This document shows, piece after piece, positions 14,957 to 21,879 of a stretch of DNA of 21,879 nt. Positions within the stretch are counted from its first letter, which is position 1, and each line of letters starts with the position of its first letter. The notes beneath the pieces were generated by a model. That model ran no database searches and was not told where the DNA came from. It worked only from the letters and a program-made list of their open reading frames with translations. The stretch comes from JAFGVL01 sp031553685 (GTDB lineage Bacteria > Bacteroidota > Bacteroidia > Bacteroidales > Paludibacteraceae): positions 1-21,879 of the forward strand of contig JAVBLE010000023.1 of assembly GCA_031553685.1 (NCBI GenBank), given 5' to 3'. The position numbers and the translations under genes are program-made.

Positions 14957-14964
14957 TATATTTG
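14957..14964 (+). promoter_or_regulatory. Candidate ATPase promoter -7 box (TATATTTG)
   Basis: TATATTTG fits TAnnTTTG and is followed by CAAAAG as at other starts in this window. It would give an unusually long leader of about 125 bases containing the hairpin at 15056-15076. Confidence 0.45.
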
Positions 14965-15055
14965 CAAAAGAAATGATTTTATTTTATAGTTTTTTAATTG
15001 AAAATATAGCTTATAAATATTTTTAAATCAAACATTTATAATACAACTCTTTTTG

Positions 15056-15076
15056 GACTATCTAAAAGAGATAGTC
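15056..15076. promoter_or_regulatory. Leader hairpin upstream of the ATPase gene
   Basis: GACTATCT (15056-15063) pairs perfectly with AGATAGTC (15069-15076) around AAAAG, ending 22 bases before the ATPase start. TTTTTG precedes it, so on the minus strand it would be followed by a short T-run, but no minus-strand gene needs termination there. A 5' UTR control element is possible. Confidence 0.4.
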
Positions 15077-15098
15077 TGAAAAGAATAATATAAGAAAA

Positions 15099-16250
15099 AT
15101 GAAAAAGAAACACAACGAACAACTCGAAAATCCTTTTATCATAAAAGGCTATGTGGGTAAGGAATTGTTCTGCAATCGGCGAAAGGAGGTCGAAGCCCTT
15201 TACAATAATGCTCGTAATCGGGTGGATACAACGATTATCTCGCCAAGGCGGGTAGGCAAAAGCGGGTTGATTTTTCGATATATCGACCATTTGTCCGAAT
15301 ATGATGATATTGTGGGGATTTATGTCGATATTTATGCTTCGCGTTCGCTGGGCGATTTTATCAAATTGCTGGCAGAGGCGGTTTTGCGCAAGTTTCATCG
15401 TACTACAAGTATTGGTGAGAAATTTTTGAACATTTTGCAAGGATTTCGACCAACGCTCAGCTACGATGGAATTACGGGCGAGCCACATGTGCAAATCGAC
15501 TACCGGAATGATACCGAAAAGGAGCATACCTTGCGCGGCTTGCTCGATTTTTTAGATAATCAGGAAATGCGTGTGGTGTTGGCTTTCGACGAATTTCAGG
15601 AAATTGCCAATTATCCCGAACGCAATGTAGAAGCCTTGTTGCGCACACATGTACAGCAATTGCACAATATTAGTTTTATTTTCAGCGGGAGCAAAAAGGC
15701 GATGATGATTGATATGTTTTCGTCGGCTAAGCGACCGTTTTATAACAGTACGCAATATTTGTCGCTGGATAAAATTGATGCGGAGGAATACCGCCTGTTT
15801 ATCCGAAATATTTTTGAAAATTATGGGAAAATGATTGATGATGAGTCGTTGGATTTTATTATGTCGTGGACAAAAGGCTACACTTTTTATACGCAAAGCT
15901 TGTGTAATATGGTTTTTTATTTATCCGGAAATGAAATAGATATTGATATTGTAAAAAAATCGTGTGTGGAGATTTTGCAGCGGAATGAGTCTGTTTTTCT
16001 ACAATACAAACAACTGCTTACGCCGGCGCAGTGGGATTTTTTGGTGGCGGTTGCCAAAGAGGATGAGGTGCGGCAGATTACGGCACAGGCTTTTTTGATG
16101 AAGCATAAAATAGGTACACCATCGAATGCTCGACGGATTTCTAAGTCGCTGATGGAGAAGGAATTGTTGCTCGAAACGACTTTGAAAAAAGGGGTTGTTT
16201 ATCAGGTGTATGATTTGTTTTTGTCGCGTTGGTTGGAAATGGAGTATTGA
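15099..16250 (+). CDS. AAA/STAND-like P-loop ATPase (ATPase_2 family) with C-terminal winged helix
   Basis: A 383-residue cytoplasmic protein. Residues about 12-30 (NPFIIKGYVGKELFCNRR) match the lead-in of archaeal-type ATPase_2 proteins. Walker A is SPRRVGKS (S48-S55); Walker B is VVLAFDEFQEI with D164 and E165; a sensor-like FIFSGS is at 194-199, followed by MFSSAKRPFYN. The C-terminal part (about 300-383: LTPAQWDFLVAVAKE through YDLFLSRWLE) reads as a winged helix ending in the family's typical YxVxDxFxxxWL element. These proteins are widespread single genes in Bacteroidota and archaea without an assigned role. Start ATG 15099 is followed by a lysine-rich tail. There is no operon partner; a GC-rich structured block follows directly. 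Confidence 0.85.
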   Translation: MKKKHNEQLENPFIIKGYVGKELFCNRRKEVEALYNNARNRVDTTIISPRRVGKSGLIFRYIDHLSEYDDIVGIYVDIYASRSLGDFIKLLAEAVLRKFHRTTSIGEKFLNILQGFRPTLSYDGITGEPHVQIDYRNDTEKEHTLRGLLDFLDNQEMRVVLAFDEFQEIANYPERNVEALLRTHVQQLHNISFIFSGSKKAMMIDMFSSAKRPFYNSTQYLSLDKIDAEEYRLFIRNIFENYGKMIDDESLDFIMSWTKGYTFYTQSLCNMVFYLSGNEIDIDIVKKSCVEILQRNESVFLQYKQLLTPAQWDFLVAVAKEDEVRQITAQAFLMKHKIGTPSNARRISKSLMEKELLLETTLKKGVVYQVYDLFLSRWLEMEY

Positions 16251-16264
16251 GAAAGTGGAATTAT

Positions 16265-16492
16265 GGCAGGATAGAGGGTTGTTTGCATAAAAACTGTCTG
16301 CCGCGCGAAGGATAGTAGTGGAAAGCCCGCAGCCCGACTCAGAAGCGAGACGGTGAGGAGTGAGAGGTGAGTGAAACACAAACCGACCTGTTTGCCTATA
16401 GAAGAACCGAAGGGCGAGGACTTGGAACGGATAGCCTGACCCCGATGGGGATAAGAATGCTTGTGTGGAAAGGGCGTTGAGGGGGCGCGCCC
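16265..16492. other. GC-rich structured intergenic block of unknown function
   Basis: Between the ATPase stop and the cysS promoter lies a stretch clearly richer in G and C than other gaps here. It holds no credible gene. It contains three tandem heptamers GTGAGNN (16353-16373), a CCCC-GAT-GGGG hairpin (16440-16450) and the perfect palindrome GGGCGCGCCC (16483-16492). Phrases GGATAGTAGTGGAAAGCCC (from 16310) and GGAACGGATAGCC (from about 16424) look like related half-sites. From memory similar text occurs in other Bacteroidota intergenic regions, unverified. It may be a structured RNA or a dispersed repeat. Confidence 0.45.
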
Positions 16493-16513
16493 AAATAGTA
16501 AAAAATATATGAT

Positions 16514-16521
16514 TATCTTTG
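16514..16521 (+). promoter_or_regulatory. cysS promoter -7 box (TATCTTTG)
   Basis: TATCTTTG matches TAnnTTTG and ends 20 bases before the cysS ATG at 16542. It rules out upstream in-frame starts at 16461 and 16509. Confidence 0.6.
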
Positions 16522-16541
16522 CGAAAAATATTTTAAAATTT

Positions 16542-18017
16542 ATGGAACATAAGCTACATATTTACAACACGCTTTCGCGCAAGAAAGAACTTTTTGTGCC
16601 GCTGCACGAGCCTAATGTGGGGCTGTATGTGTGCGGACCTACGGTTTATGGCGATGCTCACTTGGGGCATGCCCGTCCGGCTATTACTTTTGATATTTTG
16701 TTTCGATACATGAAACAACTCGGATACAAAGTGCGCTATGTGCGCAATATTACCGATGTGGGGCACTTGGAAAACGATGCCGACAGCGGCGAAGATAAGA
16801 TTGCCAAAAAAGCCCGCCTCGACCAGTTGGAACCGATGGAAGTGGTGCAATTTTACCTCAACCGTTATCACAAGGCGATGGATGCGCTCAATGTGCTTCC
16901 ACCGAGCATTGAGCCACATGCTTCGGGGCATATTATTGAACAAATAGAATTTATCCAAAAAATATTTGATGCCGGATTTGCTTACGAGAGCGAAGGGTCT
17001 GTTTATTTTGATGTGGAGAAATACAATCAATCTCATCACTATGGGAAATTATCTGGTCGTAATATTGACGAATTGCTTGAAACCACGCGCGACCTCGATG
17101 GACAAAGCGAAAAGCGCCGTTCGGTAGATTTCGCTCTTTGGAAAAAGGCTTCACCGGAACATATTCTGCGCTGGCCCTCGCCTTGGAGCGAAGGTTTTCC
17201 GGGTTGGCACTTGGAGTGCTCGGCTATGGGAACGAAATATTTGGGTGAAGAATTTGATATTCACGGCGGCGGTATGGATTTGATCTTTCCGCACCACGAA
17301 TGCGAGATTTCGCAATCGACCGCCGCACTTGGTAAAGAAACGGTTAAATATTGGATGCACAACAATATGATTACCATTAATGGGCAAAAGATGGGCAAAA
17401 GTCTAGGCAATTTTATCACTTTGGAAGAATTTTTTACCGGCAATCATGCTTTGCTCGAAAAAGCGTACAGCCCGATGACAATTCGTTTTTTTATTCTTCA
17501 GGCACAATATCGCAGTACAGTTGATTTCAGTAATGAGGCTTTAATAGCTGCCGAAAAAGGACTGCAACGCCTCTCGGAAGCCTATAATCGCCTGCAAAAA
17601 CTGACTGGAAGCACAGAAACAACGGTTGATGTAAAAGGACTTTTGAGTCGATGCGAAGAAGCTATGCTGGATGATTTGAATACGCCAATCGCTATAGCTC
17701 ATTTGTTTGAAGCAGCAAAATCGATCAATACAATTTATGATGGCAAGGCTACTATTAACGAAGCTGATTTAATCGAATTGAAAAATGTGTTTAAATTGAT
17801 CGTTGAAGATTGGTTAGGCTTGGAAATGGAAACCGCCGAAGGACAAAGTAATTCCGGTTCGGCATACAAAGCGGCTGTCGATCTATTGCTCGAAATACGC
17901 CAAGAAGCCAAAGCCAATAAAGACTGGGCTACTGCCGACAAAATCCGCAACCAACTTGCCGCTGCCGGCTTTGAGATAAAAGACGGCAAAGACAGGGTGG
18001 AGTGGAGTTTGAAGTAA
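16542..18017 (+). CDS. cysS: Cysteinyl-tRNA synthetase
   Basis: A 491-residue class I aminoacyl-tRNA synthetase charging tRNA-Cys. The start MEHKLHIYNTLSRKKE leads straight into YVCGPTVYGDAHLGHAR, with Zn ligand C31 and HIGH motif HLGH at H40-H43. Further zinc ligands are in WHLECSAMG and FPHHECE, and the KMSKS loop reads KMGKS at K283-S287 in GQKMGKSLGN. The C-terminal anticodon-binding region ends KDGKDRVEWSLK. Length is normal. The longer reading frame from 16461 is rejected because the promoter and the GC-rich block lie inside it. Its substrate tRNA gene is 2.7 kb away on the other strand, probably by chance. Confidence 0.97.
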   Translation: MEHKLHIYNTLSRKKELFVPLHEPNVGLYVCGPTVYGDAHLGHARPAITFDILFRYMKQLGYKVRYVRNITDVGHLENDADSGEDKIAKKARLDQLEPMEVVQFYLNRYHKAMDALNVLPPSIEPHASGHIIEQIEFIQKIFDAGFAYESEGSVYFDVEKYNQSHHYGKLSGRNIDELLETTRDLDGQSEKRRSVDFALWKKASPEHILRWPSPWSEGFPGWHLECSAMGTKYLGEEFDIHGGGMDLIFPHHECEISQSTAALGKETVKYWMHNNMITINGQKMGKSLGNFITLEEFFTGNHALLEKAYSPMTIRFFILQAQYRSTVDFSNEALIAAEKGLQRLSEAYNRLQKLTGSTETTVDVKGLLSRCEEAMLDDLNTPIAIAHLFEAAKSINTIYDGKATINEADLIELKNVFKLIVEDWLGLEMETAEGQSNSGSAYKAAVDLLLEIRQEAKANKDWATADKIRNQLAAAGFEIKDGKDRVEWSLK

Positions 18018-18032
18018 AATTTATGGTGAAGA

Positions 18033-18070
18033 GAAAAGTGCCGAGTTAATTTTGAAACTCGGCACTTTTC
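18033..18070. terminator. Bidirectional terminator between cysS and the LtaS-like gene
   Basis: GAAAAGTGCCGAGTT (18033-18047) pairs perfectly with AACTCGGCACTTTTC (18056-18070) around an eight-base loop. On the plus strand TTATTTTTTC follows. On the minus strand the stem begins directly after the transferase stop at 18071. The two genes converge here, so one hairpin serves both. Confidence 0.85.
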
Positions 18071-19900
18071 TTATTTTTTCGCAATATCGTCATACAAACA
18101 TTGTAAAAAGGCTTTTCCTTGCTCTACAGCTTCGCTTTTATTGCGTCGGCGGCGCGGCTGTATTATATAGTTCCAATTGCAGTCGTATGTCCATTTTCCT
18201 TCGGGTGTAACCATTCCAAACCCATTATTAAAAGCATAAAAGGCAAATTCGGGAGCACATGGGTTCAAAATGTCCTTACTGAAAGGGAAATCTTTGTAAT
18301 CTATTTTCATTTGGGCAAGAAGTGTGGCAGCAATATCAGACTGCGAACAAATCCGGTTTATTTGAAGCGGGCAAGCAATGGCTCCTCCTGTCCAAATCAT
18401 AAAAATATTATGCCGTTTGGGTACATAATGCCGGATGCCGTCCGGATAACCCATATCATGGTCGGGAACGAGGATAACAAGCGTATTTTTCCACAATGGT
18501 GATTTTTTCAGATTATTGATAAAAATGCCCAGACAACTATCCGAATAAGCTACACTATTTACATACGGATGCTCAAATTTATGCATGGGTACTTCAAAAG
18601 GTTCGTGGCTGCTAAGTGAAAGGAACATTTTGAAAAATGGCGTTTCTTTTTGTTCCAATACTTGTTTTTCGAAATGCTTGAATGCAAAATGATCCGGTAC
18701 TCCCCAACGACCTATATTTTCTTCTTTCGGGAAATCGTAAACCCCTTGTATATCCACTACTTTTTGCGATATGAGATAGGTTTTCATATTGGCAAAATCG
18801 ACATCTCCTCCATAAGTAAACGAAGTTTTATATCCATGCTCTGTCAAAACTTTAGGAATGGAATTTAAAGATGTACATTTGTTTGCATAACTGATAATAG
18901 ACATGTTTGGTTGTGCCGGAAAGCCTGCTGTAGTTGCCACCAATCCTCTGTCGGTACGAAAACTGTTGGCATACATGTGGGTGAAAACAATACTTTCTTC
19001 AGTCAATTTGTTCAGATTCGGAGTAACGCCCTTCAGCCCGCCCAAAGGTTCTATCATATCAGCTCCAAAACTTTCGAGGAGGATAAAAACAATATTCGGG
19101 CGAGTAGTTCGTAACACAGAATCGCATTGCTGGTTGCGATCATATCGCATCATATTATTAAAAATTTCGTGTGCCCTTTCATCGTTCATAAAGCGGTATT
19201 GGCTTTCAAATTTTTCCTGATGGCTTAATGAATATATGATGCTAAAAACCGGATTGACAGCAGATTGATTTAGAAACATATTTTGACTGAAATATACACG
19301 CCCCATGTTCATAGTCGAAGTATATATTCCTCCACGAATGCCTATAAAAAGAGGAACGAACAATAAAAATATTACTATGCTTTCGATGATGCGCTGGTTT
19401 GACCTTTCGGATTTGACCAAGGGTTTGGCAACTAAAATATTCAGCAAAAGATATTGGATAAATGCGACCACTGCCACGCACAAAAATCCAACCGCTGCTT
19501 GCCAGTAAGGTACGCTTGCCAATACTTCTTTAGGTTTGGATAGATAAAGAAAAACGGATGCATCCATACGGAAATTCCAAAACGAGAACAATACCATATC
19601 GCCAATAACAATCATGGCTAAAACGATGGAAATAATCAGGAAATATACCTGCAATATCCGCCCGAATATTTTTCCCCGAAAACAAACGGATGCAAGTAAC
19701 ACTAAAAGTGGCAGAATGGTAAAATAACCGGCAACAGATAGATCCATTTGAAAACCGGACAGGATAACTTGTATTAAATTATCAATCGTTTCTTTTCCGC
19801 TCTGATTCCAGTGGTAGAGGAGAAAAGCAACTTTATGCAAAATGAAAAAAAGAAGGAACAAAAGGTAAGTAAAAACCAAAAGTCGAATGCGTTTTAACAT
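18071..19900 (-). CDS. LTA synthase-family sulfatase-fold transferase (phosphoglycerol transferase-like)
   Basis: A 609-residue inner-membrane enzyme. Five hydrophobic helices fill residues about 5-190. The extracytoplasmic alkaline phosphatase-fold domain begins at RPNIVFILLESFG (about 267-279). By motif, E276, nucleophile T316 in FRTDRG, H432 in SSHEPF, and D480-H481 in VPDHDMGYP correspond to the metal and catalytic residues of Staphylococcus LtaS (E255, T300, D475, H476). The family transfers phosphoglycerol or related head groups from lipids to glycans or lipids. Gram-negative members cannot make lipoteichoic acid, so the acceptor here is unknown. It starts 27 bases after a TACCTTTG... 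box read on the minus strand and shares a compact divergent promoter region with rbfA. Confidence 0.88.
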   Translation of the reverse strand: MLKRIRLLVFTYLLFLLFFILHKVAFLLYHWNQSGKETIDNLIQVILSGFQMDLSVAGYFTILPLLVLLASVCFRGKIFGRILQVYFLIISIVLAMIVIGDMVLFSFWNFRMDASVFLYLSKPKEVLASVPYWQAAVGFLCVAVVAFIQYLLLNILVAKPLVKSERSNQRIIESIVIFLLFVPLFIGIRGGIYTSTMNMGRVYFSQNMFLNQSAVNPVFSIIYSLSHQEKFESQYRFMNDERAHEIFNNMMRYDRNQQCDSVLRTTRPNIVFILLESFGADMIEPLGGLKGVTPNLNKLTEESIVFTHMYANSFRTDRGLVATTAGFPAQPNMSIISYANKCTSLNSIPKVLTEHGYKTSFTYGGDVDFANMKTYLISQKVVDIQGVYDFPKEENIGRWGVPDHFAFKHFEKQVLEQKETPFFKMFLSLSSHEPFEVPMHKFEHPYVNSVAYSDSCLGIFINNLKKSPLWKNTLVILVPDHDMGYPDGIRHYVPKRHNIFMIWTGGAIACPLQINRICSQSDIAATLLAQMKIDYKDFPFSKDILNPCAPEFAFYAFNNGFGMVTPEGKWTYDCNWNYIIQPRRRRNKSEAVEQGKAFLQCLYDDIAKK

Positions 19901-19919
19901 AAGTCAATTTTTAAAAACA

Positions 19920-19955
19920 CAAAGGTAGTAAATCAAACAGAATGTTGTACCTTTG
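19920..19955. promoter_or_regulatory. Divergent overlapping promoters (TACCTTTG on each strand)
   Basis: CAAAGGTA at 19920-19927 is a minus-strand TACCTTTG for the LtaS-like gene (start 19900). TACCTTTG at 19948-19955 is the plus-strand box for rbfA (start 19985). The boxes form an exact 8-bp dyad 20 bases apart, so the -33 region of each promoter falls on the -7 box of the other. Confidence 0.65.
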
Positions 19956-19984
19956 GGGGCATATTTCATTTTTCAGTAAAATAC

Positions 19985-20320
19985 ATGGAATCAACCCGTC
20001 AGCAAAAAATAGGTCGCTTGTTGCAAAAAGACTTGAGTGATATATTCCTCACTTATGCCCGCCAGTTTCAAGGCGTCTTGCTTAGCGTAACGCGCGTTAA
20101 TGTGAGCCCCGATTTGAGCATTGCTCATGTAAATATCAGTATTTTCCCCAGCGAGCGAGGCGAAGAAATCCTTGCCGGAATTAAGGAACAATCCAAGTCA
20201 ATCCGTTTCGAACTGGGTAACCGTGTGCGTCATCAATTACGCATTATCCCGGATTTAGTTTTTCATATTGACGATACGCTCGATTATTTGGAGAGAATTG
20301 ATGAACTTCTTAAGAAATAA
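19985..20320 (+). CDS. rbfA: Ribosome-binding factor A
   Basis: A 111-residue RbfA, a small KH-fold protein that binds the 30S subunit and helps 16S rRNA 5' end maturation, notably in cold conditions. The N-terminus ESTRQQKIGRLLQKDLSDIF and the core VTRVNVSPDLSIAHVNISIFP (about 35-55) are characteristic, as is RHQLRIIPDLVFHIDDTLDYLERIDELL at the end (read as RIIPDLVF about 85-92). The length is typical. It begins 29 bases after a consensus promoter box and is followed by the ABC permease 64 bases on, an order I believe common in Bacteroidales. Confidence 0.95.
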   Translation: MESTRQQKIGRLLQKDLSDIFLTYARQFQGVLLSVTRVNVSPDLSIAHVNISIFPSERGEEILAGIKEQSKSIRFELGNRVRHQLRIIPDLVFHIDDTLDYLERIDELLKK

Positions 20321-20380
20321 TTAGCAAATTTGAAAATGAATTTCATTTGCTAATTATCACATTTGTTAATTTGCTAATTA
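20317..20380. repeat. AT-rich inverted and direct repeats between rbfA and the permease
   Basis: ATAATTAGCAAAT (20317-20329) pairs exactly with ATTTGCTAATTAT (20345-20357), and TTTGCTAATTA recurs as a direct copy at 20370-20380. The left arm includes the rbfA stop codon (20318-20320). No T-run follows the stem, so it is at most a weak attenuator; 3' end protection or an intergenic repeat are alternatives. Confidence 0.6.
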
Positions 20381-20384
20381 AAAA

Positions 20385-21599
20385 ATGAACCTTGCCCTAC
20401 ATATAGCCCGCCGTTACCTCTTTTCAAAAAAGACACATAATGTAATCAACATCATTTCCGGCATTTCGGTGTGTGGGGTGGCAGTGGGCACAATGGCATT
20501 GGTGTGTGTGCTGTCGGTATTTAATGGTTTTGGGTCATTGATTGAAAATTTGTTTAGCTCATTTGATCCTGATTTGAAAATATCGCTGGTCGAAGGGAAA
20601 TCATTCTCGGTGCAACAAGCCGAGATTGCCAAACTACGCCATCTGCCCGAAGTAGTATCTTTTGCTGAAGTAGTACAGGAAAACGCCATGCTGCGCTTTG
20701 AAGATCGCCAGACTTCGGCTTCGGTAAAAGGAGTAAGCGACAGCTACCAGCAAATGGTTGATATGCCACGCATTATTATCAGTGGCGAATATTTGCTCAA
20801 AGATCCTGCGTTCAACTATGGTGTTTCGGGTGTGGGACTGGCTTCTACGCTGGGCTATGCACCCTATTTCAGCAGCCCTATTTACATCTATGCGCCCAAC
20901 CGGACAAAACGGGTAAACCTTGCCCGCCCCGAAGAGAGTTTTAATCAGGATAAAGTATTTGCTTCGGCAGTGTTTGCCGTGCAACAGCAGGAATACGACA
21001 CTAAATTGTTGATTATCCCGATCAGCCTGGCACGAGAACTGTTTCAATACGATTCTGCCACAGTTACTTCCATCGAACTGAAAATATCGGACAAGGCGAA
21101 TTTTGACAAAACAAAAGAAAAAATAAAGTCGTTGCTTGGACCCCAGTTTAAAGTGCTTGATCGCTACGAGCAGCAGGAAGATTATTTCAAAATAATGGAA
21201 ATTGAGAAGTGGATTACCTACCTTATCCTTAGTTTTATCCTCCTGATAGCGGTGTTTAATGTTATCGGATCTTTATCTATGCTAATAATAGATAAAAAAA
21301 ATGACATACAAACTCTTCGCAACATGGGTGCCGACGACTCTCTGATCAGACGGATTTTCTTGTTTGAGGGCTGGTTGATCTCATTTTTAGGAGCTGTTGC
21401 AGGTATTTTTGCCGGAGCAGCGCTATGTATTTTGCAAGAGCAATTTGGTTTTATCACCTTGCCCGATGCAAGCAATGCCATTGTTCCAGCCTACCCTGTC
21501 CATTTAGAATTTTCGGATTTAATTTTAGTTTTTGTTACGGTTGTCGTTATGGGCTTTTTTGCTGCATGGTATCCTGCCCGGCAGATAAAAAAAGATTGA
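20385..21599 (+). CDS. ABC transporter permease, LolC/LolE (FtsX/MacB) family
   Basis: A 404-residue inner-membrane protein with the FtsX-like layout. It has an N-terminal helix at about 22-46 (INIISGISVCGVAVGTMALV), a large periplasmic domain (about 47-270), then three helices at about 276-300, 322-348 and 376-398. The cytoplasmic MGADDSLIRRIFLFEGWLIS coupling region and the ending YPARQIKKD are typical of lipoprotein-releasing LolC/E proteins. These work with a LolD ATPase to extract lipoproteins for outer-membrane delivery. No LolD gene is in the window. The gene follows rbfA on the same strand and may be cotranscribed. It appears complete. Confidence 0.9.
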   Translation: MNLALHIARRYLFSKKTHNVINIISGISVCGVAVGTMALVCVLSVFNGFGSLIENLFSSFDPDLKISLVEGKSFSVQQAEIAKLRHLPEVVSFAEVVQENAMLRFEDRQTSASVKGVSDSYQQMVDMPRIIISGEYLLKDPAFNYGVSGVGLASTLGYAPYFSSPIYIYAPNRTKRVNLARPEESFNQDKVFASAVFAVQQQEYDTKLLIIPISLARELFQYDSATVTSIELKISDKANFDKTKEKIKSLLGPQFKVLDRYEQQEDYFKIMEIEKWITYLILSFILLIAVFNVIGSLSMLIIDKKNDIQTLRNMGADDSLIRRIFLFEGWLISFLGAVAGIFAGAALCILQEQFGFITLPDASNAIVPAYPVHLEFSDLILVFVTVVVMGFFAAWYPARQIKKD

Positions 21600-21741
21600 T
21601 TCCTTTTTTTTAGTACATGACAAAAAACAAATTTTTATGCTAAATCAATAGAAGCATCGTCATGTCGAATATAGATTAAAGGTTCAAACAAAAGATAATG
21701 ACAAAAGGTACCATAGAGTATAGCACACCGTTATTGTCGTA
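21600..21741. other. Gap after the ABC permease
   Basis: No gene is seen. A T-run (21604-21611) follows the stop without a stem before it. ACATGAC (21615-21621) and GTCATGT (21659-21665) are complementary, with an inner ATGCT/AGCAT pair (21637-21641 and 21653-21657), giving an interrupted stem that could serve as a terminator; confidence is low. Confidence 0.4.
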
Positions 21742-21879
21742 GAGCCGTGGCGCACTTCGACTACGCTCAGTGACCATGCCGCGGCTTAAATTTAAGCAAT
21801 ATGATTCAAGATTGAATAAATCATAGATGTAAAAATGATCTACATGCCCATCATATTTCAGAGCCGCGGCACGCCACGG
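21742..21879. repeat. GC-rich palindromic intergenic repeat, open at the right edge
   Basis: AGCCGTGGC (21743-21751) pairs with GCCGCGGCT (21778-21786) with one G-T pair. Between them lies CTTCGACTACGCTCAGTG. GAGCCGTGGC (21742-21751) recurs as GAGCCGCGGC at 21861-21870, and CCGTGGCG (21745-21752) is complementary to CGCCACGG at the last eight bases (21872-21879). GCTTAAATTTAAGC at 21784-21797 is a perfect palindrome. The array evidently runs past the window end. Confidence 0.6.

Noticed and set aside
16461..16541. Upstream starts for cysS at 16461 and 16509
   Set aside because: Both precede or overlap the TATCTTTG promoter box, and the added residues come from the GC-rich block; conserved CysRS sequence begins at 16542.
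17379..17410. KMGKS in place of KMSKS in cysteinyl-tRNA synthetase as a sign of inactivation
   Set aside because: The second-position serine to glycine change is tolerated in class I synthetases and all other motifs are intact.
13733..18017. Functional linkage of tRNA-Cys and cysS
   Set aside because: They are 2.7 kb apart on opposite strands with unrelated genes between them; proximity is most simply chance.

Overview
The window looks like a chromosomal segment from a member of the Bacteroidota, most likely of the order Bacteroidales. The protein set (long DnaE, octaprenyl-type synthase, LolC/E-like permease directly after rbfA) fits that phylum. So do the promoters: TAnnTTTG boxes, often TACCTTTG, recur 10-80 bases upstream of starts, and purine-rich Shine-Dalgarno motifs are largely absent. 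No taxonomic search was possible, so this is inference from gene content and signals.

Layout. 1-1023 is gene-free: a 21-bp minisatellite runs in from the left edge (3-233), followed by four small hairpins with three-base loops (615-738). 1024-7236 (+) holds dnaE, an abiEi/abiEii type IV toxin-antitoxin pair, trxA and a CYTH phosphohydrolase-like gene. The toxin-antitoxin pair appears wedged between dnaE and trxA, which I believe are neighbours in many Bacteroidales. 7233-7294 is a pair of near-perfect palindromes between convergent genes. 7313-11186 (-) holds parE, lpxI and a polyprenyl diphosphate synthase. 11473-13723 is an AT-rich segment with a GNAT acetyltransferase and a Gpi18-like membrane glycosyltransferase, bounded by a ~58-bp inverted repeat and abutting tRNA-Cys. 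13733-14846 holds tRNA-Cys (-), the fluoride channel crcB (+) and a small predicted outer-membrane protein (-). 15099-18017 (+) holds an ATPase_2-type AAA/STAND-like protein, an unexplained GC-rich structured block (about 16265-16492) and cysS. 18071-21599 holds an LtaS-type phosphoglycerol transferase (-) divergent from rbfA and an ABC permease (+). The right edge (21742-21879) enters another GC-rich intergenic repeat.

Most genes are housekeeping: replication and topology (dnaE, parE), translation (cysS, tRNA-Cys, rbfA), redox (trxA), envelope (lpxI, LtaS-like transferase, LolC/E-like permease) and isoprenoid/quinone synthesis (polyprenyl synthase). The accessory layer is the AbiE pair, the GNAT/glycosyltransferase segment and the orphan ATPase. 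No transposase, integrase, CRISPR array or phage gene is visible. The strongest leads for something undescribed are the inverted-repeat-bounded segment beside tRNA-Cys, the GC-rich block before cysS, and the minisatellite with its perfect 17-bp hairpin.
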